DNA of 64,000 bases, from positions 62,001 to 126,000 of the forward strand of contig CAYZWT010000004.1 in NCBI GenBank assembly GCA_964482225.1, given 5' to 3'. Shown here piece after piece: positions 50,116 through 59,501 of this stretch (position 1 is the stretch's first letter; each line of letters starts with the position of its first letter). The notes beneath the pieces were generated by a model. The model was not told where the DNA came from. It saw only the letters and a program-made list of their open reading frames with translations, and made no database searches. A program made the position numbers and the translations under genes. Origin of the DNA: UBA1429 sp964482225 (GTDB lineage Bacteria > Chloroflexota > Anaerolineae > UBA1429).

Positions 50116-50144
50116 AATATACGCTATCGGTCAAGGGCTGTCAA
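50116..50144 (-). promoter_or_regulatory. Promoter of the lipoprotein hydrolase gene
   Basis: Minus-strand TTGACA (50144-50139), 17-bp spacer, TATATT (50121-50116); start near 50109. Confidence 0.75.
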
Positions 50145-50269
50145 ACGATCTCTGCTGGCGGCGGCGCATGAATCTGGCGAAATCCATCTATGGGGCGCAA
50201 CCTCCCTCGGCCTGCGGTGTTATGGCCTGGGACGGGGTATCGCAGCGCGCCGAAATGGGGGAGGACGGA

Positions 50270-51118
50270 ATGAGCAACCATCGAATCGCCATTATGACGG
50301 ACAGCACCAGCGACCTGCCCGCCGAGCTGGTGCAAAGGCACGACATCCACGTCGTTCCACTGTATGTGCTCTGGAGCGGCGAGCAATTGCGCGACGGGGT
50401 GGACATTGACCACGCCACTTTTTACGGGCGCTTGCCCCAAGACCCGGCGCATCCCACAACGTCGCAGCCCACGCCGGCAGATTTCGTGCAGGCCATCGAG
50501 GCCATCGAGGCCGACGAGGTGGTGGTGGTTTGCATCTCGGACCGCCTCAGCGGCACCATCGCCTCGGCCAATGCCGCCAAGGCCATGCTGAGCAGGCCGC
50601 TGCACGTGGTGGATTCGGGCTCGGTCTCGATGGGGCTGGGCTGGCAGGCCCTGGCGGCAGCCCGCGCCCGCGATGCAGGCGCGTCGGCGCAAGAGATTGT
50701 GGCCGCCGTGGAGGCCGTGCGCGCGAACATGCACGTCGTTTTCACCGTCGAGACCCTGGAATACCTGCACAAGGGCGGGCGGATCGGCGCCGCCGCCAAG
50801 CTGCTGGGCACCGCACTACAGCTCAAGCCGCTGCTCACCATTCGCCCCGAGCTGGGGATGATCGAGCCGTTGGAGAGGGTGCGCTCGCGCAAGCGGTCGC
50901 TCTCGCGGGTGGTCGAGGTGATCCTGGAGCAGTTGGATACCAGCCGTCCGCTGCACATCGGCATCATGCACGCCGTGGCCCAGGCCGAGGCCGATGCTAT
51001 GGCGGAAGAGCTGCGGGCGCGGGTGAGCCCGGCGGAACTGGTGATGGCCAATGTGACGCCGGTAGTGGGCACCCACGGCGGCCCGGGCGTCATCGGCATC
51101 GCCGCCTACAACGAGTAG
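50270..51118 (+). CDS. DegV-family fatty-acid-binding protein
   Basis: 282 aa; start at 50270 with GGGGGAGGA upstream. DegV fold: 'IAIMTDSTSDLPAELV', TTSQPTPADF, 'ISDRLSGTIASANAA', DSGSVSMGLGWQ, 'TVETLEYLHKGGRIGAAAKLLGTALQLKPLL', 'VVGTHGGPGVIGIA'. DegV/FakB proteins bind a fatty acid for phosphorylation by FakA; no fakA is adjacent. It is followed by a strong terminator. Confidence 0.92.
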   Translation: MSNHRIAIMTDSTSDLPAELVQRHDIHVVPLYVLWSGEQLRDGVDIDHATFYGRLPQDPAHPTTSQPTPADFVQAIEAIEADEVVVVCISDRLSGTIASANAAKAMLSRPLHVVDSGSVSMGLGWQALAAARARDAGASAQEIVAAVEAVRANMHVVFTVETLEYLHKGGRIGAAAKLLGTALQLKPLLTIRPELGMIEPLERVRSRKRSLSRVVEVILEQLDTSRPLHIGIMHAVAQAEADAMAEELRARVSPAELVMANVTPVVGTHGGPGVIGIAAYNE

Positions 51119-51134
51119 GCGCGCCTGCAGAAAA

Positions 51135-51168
51135 ACATCCCCGAGGGAACAGAACCCCTCGGGGATGT
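51135..51168. terminator. Bidirectional intrinsic terminator
   Basis: 13-bp perfect stem ACATCCCCGAGGG/CCCTCGGGGATGT with an 8-nt loop. In the minus direction it is followed by TTTTC (AAAAA on plus), so it serves best the DUF2807 gene and also closes degV. Confidence 0.8.
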
Positions 51169-51182
51169 GTGCGTTCTTGGGG

Positions 51183-52106
51183 CTAGGGACCGACTTGGCG
51201 CACCCTGCCCGAACCCAAGGCATTGGCGTTGAGCGTTGGCGAGCCGATGTACTCCAGGTCGCCGCTGCCCAACAGCCTGCCGGTCAGCTCCTCGCTCACC
51301 TGTACCCGCGCGTCCCCGCTGCCCGAGATGTTGGCGCTCACCCGCAGGCTGGCGATCTCGCCCGCCGCATAGCTCCCCGAGCCCATCAGGGTCAGGTCTT
51401 GCGTCGTGACCTTGCCCTGGCCCGCGTACACCGAGCCCGAGCCGCTGATGTTGACTTTGAGCCGGTCGGCGGCCACGCCCTGGGCGCGCACGTTGCCCGA
51501 GCCCATCGCAATGATCTCGACCGCCCCGGCCTCAATGCGCCCAACGCTCACGTCGCCGGAGCCGCTGACGTGGATGCTGACCTCGGCGCCGTTCATGTCG
51601 GGGCCGTTGATCTGGCCGCTGCCCATGTTGGTGATGGCCCGCAGGCTGGGCACCGTAAGGGTGAGCTGGATCGGCCCGTGGCGCACGATGCGGATGCCAG
51701 ACCGCATGGAGATGCCCAGGTCGCCCCCGCGCTCCTGCACCTCGATCAGGTCAATGACATTGTCCTCGGCCCGAATGTGCAGCGAGGGCTGCGATCCCAG
51801 CCGGACGGTCAGGTCGGCGGCGATGGTCAGGCGGACGCTGTTGACGTTCCCCAGGGCATACTCGCGTTCGACCATCTGGCCAGAGCCGCGCACCTCGTCC
51901 GACTCGGGGAGCGCCGGCGCCCGCAGGATCTCGGGCAGCTCGGGCGCCGCCGGGACGTTCTGCCACACGCGAGCGCCGGTATAGCGGGCCGTGCCGGCCG
52001 CCAGCACGATGCCGATGCAGCAGCATGCCAACAAGCCCAAGACCACCGCCACAATCACAATCGTCCAGATCGTTCGCTTGTTCGTCGTTCGTTTTTCCTC
52101 TTCCAT
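51183..52106 (-). CDS. DUF2807 (GIN-domain) membrane-anchored protein
   Basis: 307 aa; start at 52106 with AAGGAGA upstream. One membrane helix (about residues 13-37) with a CCC run, a Pro-rich linker, then repetitive beta-strands with the recurrent turn (N/S)xxGSG: TNMGSGQINGP, HVSGSGDVSVG, AMGSGNVRAQG, NISGSGSVYAG, LMGSGSYAAG, NISGSGDARVQ, LLGSGDLEY. This is the putative auto-transporter adhesin head (DUF2807/GIN) beta-helix. Probably faces outside; function unknown. Confidence 0.85.
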   Translation of the reverse strand: MEEEKRTTNKRTIWTIVIVAVVLGLLACCCIGIVLAAGTARYTGARVWQNVPAAPELPEILRAPALPESDEVRGSGQMVEREYALGNVNSVRLTIAADLTVRLGSQPSLHIRAEDNVIDLIEVQERGGDLGISMRSGIRIVRHGPIQLTLTVPSLRAITNMGSGQINGPDMNGAEVSIHVSGSGDVSVGRIEAGAVEIIAMGSGNVRAQGVAADRLKVNISGSGSVYAGQGKVTTQDLTLMGSGSYAAGEIASLRVSANISGSGDARVQVSEELTGRLLGSGDLEYIGSPTLNANALGSGRVRQVGP

Positions 52107-52253
52107 GCCTCTCCTTTCGCGCCCGCGCGCCAGAGCATCCCAATTGGGACGCCCGGCCAATTTGGGGCGCATCCAATCGCGTGCTATCCTCACTTCCTTG
52201 CTCTCTACGCAAGGATCATGGTTGGGTTTCGCACAGGGAAGGAGCGAACGAGG

Positions 52254-53051
52254 ATGCGCATCTATGTGGTCTGCGATCTGGAAGGGACGGCGGGTGTGGT
52301 CAACCATCGGGCGCAATGCTGGTTCGATGGCGCCTACTATGCCCAGGCGCGGCGCTGGGCCACGCTGGAGCTGAATGCCCTGGTGGAGGGCGCCCTGGCA
52401 GGCGGGGCCACCGAGATTGTGGCCTGGGACGGCCACGGGCCGTTCCCCGGCGGCCTGGATATCGAGCTGGTGCACCCCGCCTGCCGCGTGATCCTCAACG
52501 CGGGCGAGGGCGGCCCGCCGCTACTGGATCAGGGCTGGGACGCCCTGTTCCAGTGCGGCCTGCATGGCATGGCCGATGCGCCCCTGGGCGTGCTGGATCA
52601 CAGCTTTGAGCCCGGCATCGCCGCCTTTTGGCTGAACGACGTGCTGATGGGCGAGGTGGGCATGAACATTGCCACGGCGGGGAGCCATGGCGTGCCCTGC
52701 GTGTTCCTGGCCGGCGATCGGGCGGGCGCGGACGAGGCGCAAGCCCTGGCCCCCGGCCTGGTGGCCGCCGTGGTAAAGGAGGGTCTGCGCGAGCAAGGCG
52801 GGTTCGATGCACCGGCTTTGTCTCTCAGCCCCGCCGCCGCCCGCGAGCTGATCCGCGCCAGGGCGCAAGAGGCCATGGACGCTGCGCGCAGCGCACGCAT
52901 CGGGCAGGTGCGCCCGTGGGCGCCGGAGCCGCCTTATGTGCTGCGCACCCGCTACCGGACGGTAGAGCGCGCCGAACAAGAGGCCGCGCGGCCCGGCGTC
53001 AGACGCCTGGATGCCTACACCGTGGAGGAGATAGCCCAGACGCTCGGGTGA
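52254..53051 (+). CDS. M55-family D-aminopeptidase (DppA-like)
   Basis: 265 aa from the ATG at 52254; an upstream in-frame ATG is less consistent with the AAGGAG position. DppA motifs: DLEGTAGVV (zinc Asp8, Glu10), 'WDGHGP' (zinc His), 'GLHGMADAPLGVLDHSF' (zinc His), 'NDVLMGEVGMNIATAGSHGVPCVFLAGD' (zinc Glu). These decameric zinc peptidases release N-terminal D-amino acids, useful for recycling of peptidoglycan peptides. No dpp transport genes are adjacent. Confidence 0.88.
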   Translation: MRIYVVCDLEGTAGVVNHRAQCWFDGAYYAQARRWATLELNALVEGALAGGATEIVAWDGHGPFPGGLDIELVHPACRVILNAGEGGPPLLDQGWDALFQCGLHGMADAPLGVLDHSFEPGIAAFWLNDVLMGEVGMNIATAGSHGVPCVFLAGDRAGADEAQALAPGLVAAVVKEGLREQGGFDAPALSLSPAAARELIRARAQEAMDAARSARIGQVRPWAPEPPYVLRTRYRTVERAEQEAARPGVRRLDAYTVEEIAQTLG

Positions 53052-53073
53052 TCCGGGCGCAGCGGGCCCTCGT

Positions 53074-53102
53074 TTGACGCGCCTCCCCGCCCGCACCATA
53101 AT
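53074..53102 (+). promoter_or_regulatory. Promoter of the propeller lipoprotein operon
   Basis: TTGACG (53074-53079), 17-bp spacer, CATAAT (53097-53102); start near 53109. Confidence 0.75.
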
Positions 53103-53134
53103 CGAACAAGGTACGTGTGGAGCGGGGAGGCGGT

Positions 53135-56100
53135 ATGTCAAACCGGGTATGGGTGCGCTGCGTCATGGGGCTGCTTTGCCTCTCTCTCTGGCTGGCCGGT
53201 TGCGAGCTTCCGCAGCCCCTGGAAGGCCCGGCCACGCCTCCACCCGATCTATCTGCCCCCGAGGCGCTGCCCACCATCCCCCTGCCTGGGGGAGAGAAGG
53301 ACCCTGGGCCGACGCCTCTGGCCTCCGGTTCACCGGCGGCCCCCTCGCCCACGCGGGGCGCCTTTGTCCCTCGCCAGGAATGGACCACCTATGCCGACTA
53401 TGGCGACTTGCGCGACCTGGCCAGCCACCCGGATGGCAGTATATGGGCGGTTGCGGCGGGCGGCCTGGTGCGCTGGGATCTGGAAACGGGCCAGGCGACC
53501 CGCTACGGTAGCCCGGATGGGTTGGCCAGCCAGGCGGTGCATGTCCTTTGGATCGCCCGCGATGGCCTGGTGTGGGCGGGCACCGAGGCGGGCCTTTCGC
53601 GCCATGATGGCGCGGGCTGGGCGACCTATACCCAAGAGGACGGGCTGCCCTCGAGCGCGGTGTATACCTTTTTGCAGGCCAGCGATGACACCCTCTGGTG
53701 TGGGGCCCGGGGAGGGCTGGCCCGCAACGATGGCGCGGGCTGGGAGACCGTATGGGCGGCCCCGGACGGCCAGAGCGTGACCGCGGCCCTGGAGGGGCGC
53801 GATGGCGTTCTCTGGTTCGCCGTGCAGGGGGATGGGCTGTTGCGAACCGATGGCGCCGAGTTGGTCCACCTGACGGCGGCCGAGGGCGCTCCTGTGCATC
53901 CCAACGTGCTGTTGGAGGATGCTCTGGGCGCGCTGTGGGTTGGCGCTGAGGGCGATGGCCTTTGGCGCTATGCCGATGGGATCTGGACCGTCTTTCGGCA
54001 GGCCGATGGGCTGCCCGATGACCGGATTCTCGCGCTGGCCGAGGACGTCGAGGGGACACTGTGGGTGGGCACGCCCGCCGGCGTGGCCCGTTTCGATGGC
54101 AGCGCCTGGCAGACCTTTGTCGAAGACGAGACCCTGGCCGGGACCGCGATCCACGACCTGGCGCTGGGCCTGGACGGCCACATCTGGGCGGCCACGGATC
54201 GGGGCGTCTCTCACTATGATGGGGCGAACTGGGAGCATTTCGGAGCGGCCGATGGCTTGCCGGGCATCCCCGTGTATGCCCTGTGGCCCGATCAATTCCG
54301 GGGCCTCTTTGCGGCCACGGCGGAGGGCCTGGCCCACTATGCCGATGGCGCCTGGGAGGCCTATACATTGCCCGAGGACCCGCCCAGCCATATGCTGACG
54401 GGCCTGGCCCAGGCCGAGGATGGCTCGCTCTGGTGGGCCACCGCCGACGCCGGGGTGCTGGTCTATACGGGTGAAAGGTGGGAGGCGGCGGCCCCGTGGG
54501 GGGATGCCGCCCCCGCCACACGGCTCTTTGACCTGGGCGATGGCAGCCTGTGGCTGAGCGGCGCGGGAGGCTTGGCCCAGGTGGATCCGGCCACGCGACA
54601 GGTTCTCTATCGCAGCCGCTGCCTGCCCGCCTCGTTGCGCCGCCCGCTGCTGGCCGCCCGCGATGGCTCCCTCTGGTTCGCCACCGACACGGGCCTGGCC
54701 CTGTACGATCCAGAGCTAGGATGGCGCGAGTTGGCCCTGGGAGGCGATGGCGCGGCGGCCCTGAGCATGATCGAGGCCCAGGATGGCGCCCTTTGGGTGG
54801 GCGCCGAGGGCGCGGGCCTGTTCCGCCGCGATCCGGATGGCGACGATGGGTTCGTGGCCGCGCCCGGCCTGGGGGGCGCCAGCGTGCGCGCCCTGGCCGA
54901 GACGCCCGATGGCGGCCTGTGGGCCGCCACCCCCGAGGGCCTGGGCCGCTGGGATGGCGCCGCCTGGCGGCTATTGGCTACTGAGGACGGCCTCATCAGC
55001 CAGGATGTGCGTGCGCTGCTGGTCGAGAGCGAGGGCGCGCTCTGGGTGGGGACCGATGCGGGCCTGGGGCGCTATGACGGCCAGGAGTGGACCTGGTACG
55101 GCGAGGAGGAGGGCGCGCCGGAGGCAGCGGTGACGGCCCTGGTCCAGGCGGCGGATGGCGCCCTGTGGGTGGGCGCAGAACAGGGCATCGTGCGGCTGGA
55201 GGAGGGTCAGGGCACCCTGGTGGCCTCCGGGGCTGTGAGCGTCGCCCTGGCCGCCGCCGACGGCTCCCTCTGGTTTGGGACGCCCCAAGGATTGGCGCGC
55301 TATGACGACCGCGCCGGCTATGAGCTACAGGCGGACGGCCTGGAGAGGCTGGCCGTGACCGCCCTGTTGCAGGGCGCCGACGGCGCGCTCTGGGCCGCGA
55401 CCGAGGAGGGCGTGGCCTGGTACGCAGAGGGTTATTGGTCCACGCCCGGCCAGTGTGGCCCCGGGCAGACGGGCCCGCTGGCGATGCTCGCTGCCACGAA
55501 CGGCGACCTGTGGGCGCTCTCCGCCGAGGGCTTTTACCGGCATAGCCAGGGGCGCTGGCAGCGCTGGGCCGAGGCCGACGGCGTGGGCCTGGCAACGCCC
55601 GTCGCCCTCCTGGAGGATGACCGGGGCGCGATCTGGTACGCGGCGGGCGATGGCGTGGCCGTGTATCGGGGCGAGCGGTGGCAGGCGCTGCCGCCGGATG
55701 CCGTCGCCGAAGAGCCTCTTGCGATCCATGCCCTGGCCGTGGGCGACGATGGGCAGCTCTGGCTGGCGACCGATGACGGTCTGTATCGCCTCGATGGCGA
55801 CGCCTGGCAGCCCGCCGGCCCGGAGGGCGAGCGCGGCGCCCTCTGGCGGCTGGCCCCTGCGCCCGGGGGCGCCCTGTGGGCCAGCGGCGACGCGGGGCTG
55901 CTACACTATGATGGCGGGGCCTGGCAGCTTGTTCGCTTGGGAGAGGAACTGCCCGGAGCCGCGATCAACGATCTGTTGGTCTCTAGCGATGGCACCCTGT
56001 GGGTGGGGCTGGCTGAGGGCGGCCTGTTGCACCATAACGAGCGCGGCTGGACGACCATCACCAGCCTGCATGGCCTGGCCAGCAACCAGGTGACGCGGCT

Positions 56101-56173
56101 ATACGAGGCCCGCGATGGCGCCCTGTGGATCGCGACGCCCCACGGCGTCTCGCGCTATACCCCGGCCCCCTGA
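53135..56173 (+). CDS. Giant beta-propeller lipoprotein (two-component-regulator-propeller repeats)
   Basis: 1012 aa; start at 53135 with GGGGAGG upstream. Lipobox LWLAGC (Cys23) after a signal helix, a Pro-rich linker (about 25-75), then about 23 copies of a roughly 40-residue Reg_prop motif of the form 'DG.LW(V/F/A)GT..GL.RYDG..W' to the C-terminus. Such repeats build the periplasmic sensor of hybrid two-component systems (BT4663 type), but here there is no transmembrane helix, kinase or DNA-binding domain. 23 motifs would fit three consecutive seven- or eight-bladed propellers. Probably an extracellular binding or sensing scaffold. The downstream Nudix gene is 14 bp away. Confidence 0.88.
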   Translation: MSNRVWVRCVMGLLCLSLWLAGCELPQPLEGPATPPPDLSAPEALPTIPLPGGEKDPGPTPLASGSPAAPSPTRGAFVPRQEWTTYADYGDLRDLASHPDGSIWAVAAGGLVRWDLETGQATRYGSPDGLASQAVHVLWIARDGLVWAGTEAGLSRHDGAGWATYTQEDGLPSSAVYTFLQASDDTLWCGARGGLARNDGAGWETVWAAPDGQSVTAALEGRDGVLWFAVQGDGLLRTDGAELVHLTAAEGAPVHPNVLLEDALGALWVGAEGDGLWRYADGIWTVFRQADGLPDDRILALAEDVEGTLWVGTPAGVARFDGSAWQTFVEDETLAGTAIHDLALGLDGHIWAATDRGVSHYDGANWEHFGAADGLPGIPVYALWPDQFRGLFAATAEGLAHYADGAWEAYTLPEDPPSHMLTGLAQAEDGSLWWATADAGVLVYTGERWEAAAPWGDAAPATRLFDLGDGSLWLSGAGGLAQVDPATRQVLYRSRCLPASLRRPLLAARDGSLWFATDTGLALYDPELGWRELALGGDGAAALSMIEAQDGALWVGAEGAGLFRRDPDGDDGFVAAPGLGGASVRALAETPDGGLWAATPEGLGRWDGAAWRLLATEDGLISQDVRALLVESEGALWVGTDAGLGRYDGQEWTWYGEEEGAPEAAVTALVQAADGALWVGAEQGIVRLEEGQGTLVASGAVSVALAAADGSLWFGTPQGLARYDDRAGYELQADGLERLAVTALLQGADGALWAATEEGVAWYAEGYWSTPGQCGPGQTGPLAMLAATNGDLWALSAEGFYRHSQGRWQRWAEADGVGLATPVALLEDDRGAIWYAAGDGVAVYRGERWQALPPDAVAEEPLAIHALAVGDDGQLWLATDDGLYRLDGDAWQPAGPEGERGALWRLAPAPGGALWASGDAGLLHYDGGAWQLVRLGEELPGAAINDLLVSSDGTLWVGLAEGGLLHHNERGWTTITSLHGLASNQVTRLYEARDGALWIATPHGVSRYTPAP

Positions 56174-56187
56174 GGAGAGGAGAGCGG

Positions 56188-56820
56188 ATGACACCCGAGA
56201 ATGCCCATGCCTGGCTGGAATGGGCCATGCGCCTGCAAGCCCTGGCTCAGGATGGCCTGCTGTTCGCCCAGAATCCCTTTGACGTGGAGCGCTATGGCGC
56301 TGTTCGGCAGATCGCCGCCAAGATGATGGCGGCGGGCTCGGGCTGGCCCACGGAGCGGGTCGCCGGGATTTTCGATGGCGAGACCGGCTATGCCACGCCC
56401 AAGGTGGATGTGCGGGGCGTCGTCTTGCAGGAGGGCCGGATGCTCCTAGTGCGTGAACGCACCGATGGCCGCTGGACCCTGCCGGGCGGCTGGGCCGATC
56501 CGGGGGATACGCCCTCGGCGGCGGTGGAGCGCGAGATCCGCGAGGAATCCGGCTATTTGGCCCGCGCCGTCAAGCTGCTGGCGGTCTATGATCGCGCCCG
56601 CCAGGGCCACCAGCCGCCCCACCCCTTTGCCATCTACAAGCTGTTCTTTCTCTGCGAGTTGACGGGCGGGCAGGCGCAGGAGAGCGACGAGACCGATGGC
56701 GTGGGCTTTTTCGGGCGGGACGCCCTGCCGGAGCTATCGCTGGCGCGGGTGACGCCGCGCCAGCTTGTGCGGTTGTTCGAGCATGCCCGCCATCCCGAGT
56801 GGCCGGCGGATTTCGACTAG
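56188..56820 (+). CDS. Nudix hydrolase, ADP-ribose pyrophosphatase-like
   Basis: 210 aa; start at 56188 behind GAGGAGAGGAG. An N-terminal helical Nudix_N domain (about residues 1-65) precedes a Nudix fold: TPKVDVRGVVLQEGRMLLVRER, and Nudix box GWADPGDTPSAAVEREIREESGY with the REIREESG core intact but Asp in place of the first Glu. Typical substrates are NDP-sugars such as ADP-ribose. Co-transcribed with the propeller lipoprotein by spacing; functional link unknown. Confidence 0.87.
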   Translation: MTPENAHAWLEWAMRLQALAQDGLLFAQNPFDVERYGAVRQIAAKMMAAGSGWPTERVAGIFDGETGYATPKVDVRGVVLQEGRMLLVRERTDGRWTLPGGWADPGDTPSAAVEREIREESGYLARAVKLLAVYDRARQGHQPPHPFAIYKLFFLCELTGGQAQESDETDGVGFFGRDALPELSLARVTPRQLVRLFEHARHPEWPADFD

Positions 56821-56823
56821 CGC

Positions 56824-57195
56824 TCACTCCTCGTGGCGAAAGGCTGCCACCACGTCCTCGCGGAGCAAGAACCAGAGGATCAACCCGCCAATGACGGTGC
56901 CGATGGGAAAGTTGAACAGGCCCAGCACCGCCAGCACGATGGTCGCCCAGCGCGCCCATTCTTTGCGCCGCCATAGGGCCACGCCGGTGATCACATATAG
57001 CAGGGCCAGCCCGGCCAGCAGGACGAACATCAGGCCCACGATCACCACCAGAGCTGCGAAATCCCGGGGCGGCGCGTAGCTCATGGCGACGGGTACGATC
57101 AGGATGAACAGTGTGGACAGGGCGCCCAACAGGCAGAGCCCTGCCGTAATGAAATGGTAGATGGCGATCAGTTTGATGCCGTCATCGCGAGACAT
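56824..57195 (-). CDS. Small four-helix membrane protein, unknown function
   Basis: 123 aa; start at 57195 with AAGGGGG upstream. Three or four hydrophobic helices (about residues 8-35, 45-70, 80-105) with a WRRKEWARWATIVLAVLGLFNFPIGTVIGGLILWFLLRE segment like DUF2127/TM2-type small membrane proteins. No catalytic motif. A TATAAT box (57253-57248) with a poor -35 lies 53 bp upstream. Confidence 0.72.
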   Translation of the reverse strand: MSRDDGIKLIAIYHFITAGLCLLGALSTLFILIVPVAMSYAPPRDFAALVVIVGLMFVLLAGLALLYVITGVALWRRKEWARWATIVLAVLGLFNFPIGTVIGGLILWFLLREDVVAAFRHEE

Positions 57196-57333
57196 GGTAT
57201 CCCCCTTTTGTTGCAGTCTGTGATCAATGACCATTGCTTCCTATCACATTATACGACAAGGTTGCCAGCGGGTTGCGTCGGGCGATCCAGGCGGCAACCG
57301 GACGCATCGCCATAGCAGAGGAGAAGAACGCCC

Positions 57334-57981
57334 ATGTCAGACGTAGCCGTGCTAGACCGCCTGATCCGCGAGCGCCGGAGCGTGCGCGCCTTTCGTCCCG
57401 ATCCCGTGCCCCGCTCCGTGATCGAGGAGCTGCTAGAGGTGGCGCGCTGGGCGCCCTCCGGCAGCAACATCCAGCCCTGGCGTGTGGCCGTGCTGGGCGG
57501 CGCCCAGGCCGGGGCGTTGCGCCAGCGCCTGGAGGAGGCCGCCAGCGTCCGCACCTGGAGCGAAAAGCAGATCGAGGCCCTGCAGACGCGCGTTGCCAAC
57601 GGCCCTATGGCCTGGATCATCGGATGTATAGACGAGCCTGTCTGGACCTTTCTCGCCGGGGGCAGCATGCGCTTTTTCGATGCGCCCGTGGCGTTGCTGG
57701 TCTCGTATCTCGGCGAGCGCGGCAGCGCGACGCCCGCGGGCATACCGGCGATTGTGACCACCCTGATGCTGGCGGCCCACGCCCGTGGCCTGGGCACCGT
57801 CTGGCTGGGCTGGCCGATGGGCCAACCCGAGTTGATCCAGGAGGCGTTCGAGCTGCCGGAGGGCGAGCAGCCGGGCGCCTTTGTGGCGCTGGGCTACCCC
57901 GATCCCGACGCGCCGGTCAACCAGGGGCGCTCGCCGCGCTATGAGGTGGAGAGCTTTACGCGGTGGATCGGCTGGGAGTAG
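57334..57981 (+). CDS. Nitroreductase-family FMN oxidoreductase
   Basis: 215 aa; GCAGAGGAG upstream. RRSVRAFRPDPVPRSVIEELLEVARWAPSGSNIQPW is the FMN/NAD(P)H-binding opening of nitroreductases; 'IPAIVTTLMLAAHARGLGTVWLG' and 'FVALGYPDPDAP' are the C-terminal conserved parts. It reduces nitro or quinone compounds or acts on an unknown substrate. Monocistronic; its -10 may be TATACG near 57250, opposite the divergent gene's box. Confidence 0.9.
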   Translation: MSDVAVLDRLIRERRSVRAFRPDPVPRSVIEELLEVARWAPSGSNIQPWRVAVLGGAQAGALRQRLEEAASVRTWSEKQIEALQTRVANGPMAWIIGCIDEPVWTFLAGGSMRFFDAPVALLVSYLGERGSATPAGIPAIVTTLMLAAHARGLGTVWLGWPMGQPELIQEAFELPEGEQPGAFVALGYPDPDAPVNQGRSPRYEVESFTRWIGWE

Positions 57982-58012
57982 GGCCTGGCCTGGCGCAGAC
58001 CGCGCGGGGCAT

Positions 58013-59479
58013 CTAGCGGTTCGTGCGTCCGGTCAGAGGGAGATAGAGGCGCGGGCGCTCAAGGAGCCAGTCGTAGGCGGCGGCTACATCCAGCCTGCCC
58101 GCGCCATAGTCGTCATCCGGGCCAAGCGGCCCCAGATCGTGGGCCGAACGGAGCAACGCCGCCTCCTGGTGGGCCAGGGGCAGGTTGGGGTTGGCGCTGA
58201 GCAGCAGCGCCAGGGCGCCGGCCACGTGGGGCGCCGCCAGCGAGGTGCCGGTGGCGATCTGGTAGGCGCCGTGGCGGTCTGTGGTGCGGATGGCCACCCC
58301 CGGCGCCGCGAGCTCTGGGAACAGAGAGAGCGGCTCGCCGCAGGCCGAGGGCCCGCGACTGCTGCTCTGCCAGATCACGTCGGCCAGGTCGGTGGCGCCC
58401 ACGGCCAGCGCGCCCGGGTTGTTGGCAGGGCTCAAGCCGGTGCCCATCCCCGGCCCGGCATTGCCGGCGGCGAAAACAGGCGCGATGCCCGCCGCGCGCA
58501 GCGCCTGGATATCGGGCCAAAAGGTCAGGTTACACAGGTTCGTCCCGAGCGCCCAGGAGTTGTTCACCACGTGGGGCGCGTCGGGCGTGGAGGGATCGCC
58601 GTCGGGGTCCAGTAGCCACTGAAAGGCGCGATGCACCGCCGAGGTGGTGGCATAGCCCCGATCATCAAAGATGCGCGCGGCGATCCATTGGGCCTGGGGC
58701 GCCATGCCGATGGCGCTGCCGCCCTGGCTCCCGCCCACCATGATGCCCATGCTGGCGGTGCCGTGGCCGATCAGGTCAAGGGGGGCATCCGGGTGCTGGC
58801 CGTACGGGTCGAACCAGCTATGGGCGCCGCCGCGCCACTGCGCCGCCAGATCGGGGTGCGAGGCATCCACGCCGGTATCCAGGTTGGCGACCACCACGCC
58901 TTGCCCCAGGTAGCCCAGCTCCCAGAGCAGCGGGGCGTTCACCAGCGCGATGTTGGGCTCGATCTCGTCTTGCGATACGGCTGCGGGCTCGGCCAGCAGG
59001 GCCGGCGCGGCAAACTGCTCGTCCAGGACGATGCGCTGCACCTCGGGCCGGGCCGCCAGCGCCAGGATGATCCCGTGCTCAGCGCTGAGGGCCAGGCCGT
59101 TGATGATCCAGAGCGAGGTCACCCCCTGGATGCGGCCCTGGTCCTCCCACTGCGCCAGCAGCGGGGCCAGGCTGCCCTGGCTCGCCTCGGCGTGGCCTTG
59201 CAGCGTGCGCACCACCCCCTCCAGCCGCGCGGCGCGGGGCTGGTTGCGCCAGGAGGGCAGGTCGGGCGCAACGCCGAACAACACGATCACAGGCAGGCGC
59301 TCGCCGGGGGGCAGCGTGGCCAGCGCCGATGACAGCTCGCCGGCCATCGTCGCGGGCGGGCTCGCACCGCTTTCCGGCGGCGGTGCGGCTGCCAGGCGCC
59401 CCAGGCTCATCGCCGCCAGGAGCAGCAGCAGGGCCAGGGCGCGCCGTGTCCGAAAGAGCGCCAGGAACAGGCGTTGCAT
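58013..59479 (-). CDS. Secreted subtilisin-like serine protease (S8)
   Basis: 488 aa from the ATG at 59479 (GGGGAAAGAG upstream). Signal peptide (about residues 10-32) and an inhibitor-I9-like propeptide (about 45-155). Catalytic domain: Asp201 in ANLDTGVDASHPD, His239 in IGHGTASM, Asn340 in AAGNAGPG, Ser413 in GTSLAAPHVAGAL. The C-terminus ends RPRLYLPLTGRTNR, a YLPL-type tail that I associate with exported Chloroflexota proteins. Last gene of the ABC-exporter operon, 22 bp after the ATPase gene. Confidence 0.92.
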   Translation of the reverse strand: MQRLFLALFRTRRALALLLLLAAMSLGRLAAAPPPESGASPPATMAGELSSALATLPPGERLPVIVLFGVAPDLPSWRNQPRAARLEGVVRTLQGHAEASQGSLAPLLAQWEDQGRIQGVTSLWIINGLALSAEHGIILALAARPEVQRIVLDEQFAAPALLAEPAAVSQDEIEPNIALVNAPLLWELGYLGQGVVVANLDTGVDASHPDLAAQWRGGAHSWFDPYGQHPDAPLDLIGHGTASMGIMVGGSQGGSAIGMAPQAQWIAARIFDDRGYATTSAVHRAFQWLLDPDGDPSTPDAPHVVNNSWALGTNLCNLTFWPDIQALRAAGIAPVFAAGNAGPGMGTGLSPANNPGALAVGATDLADVIWQSSSRGPSACGEPLSLFPELAAPGVAIRTTDRHGAYQIATGTSLAAPHVAGALALLLSANPNLPLAHQEAALLRSAHDLGPLGPDDDYGAGRLDVAAAYDWLLERPRLYLPLTGRTNR

Positions 59480-59501
59480 CTCTTTCCCCGCGTGGCCCCG
59501 G

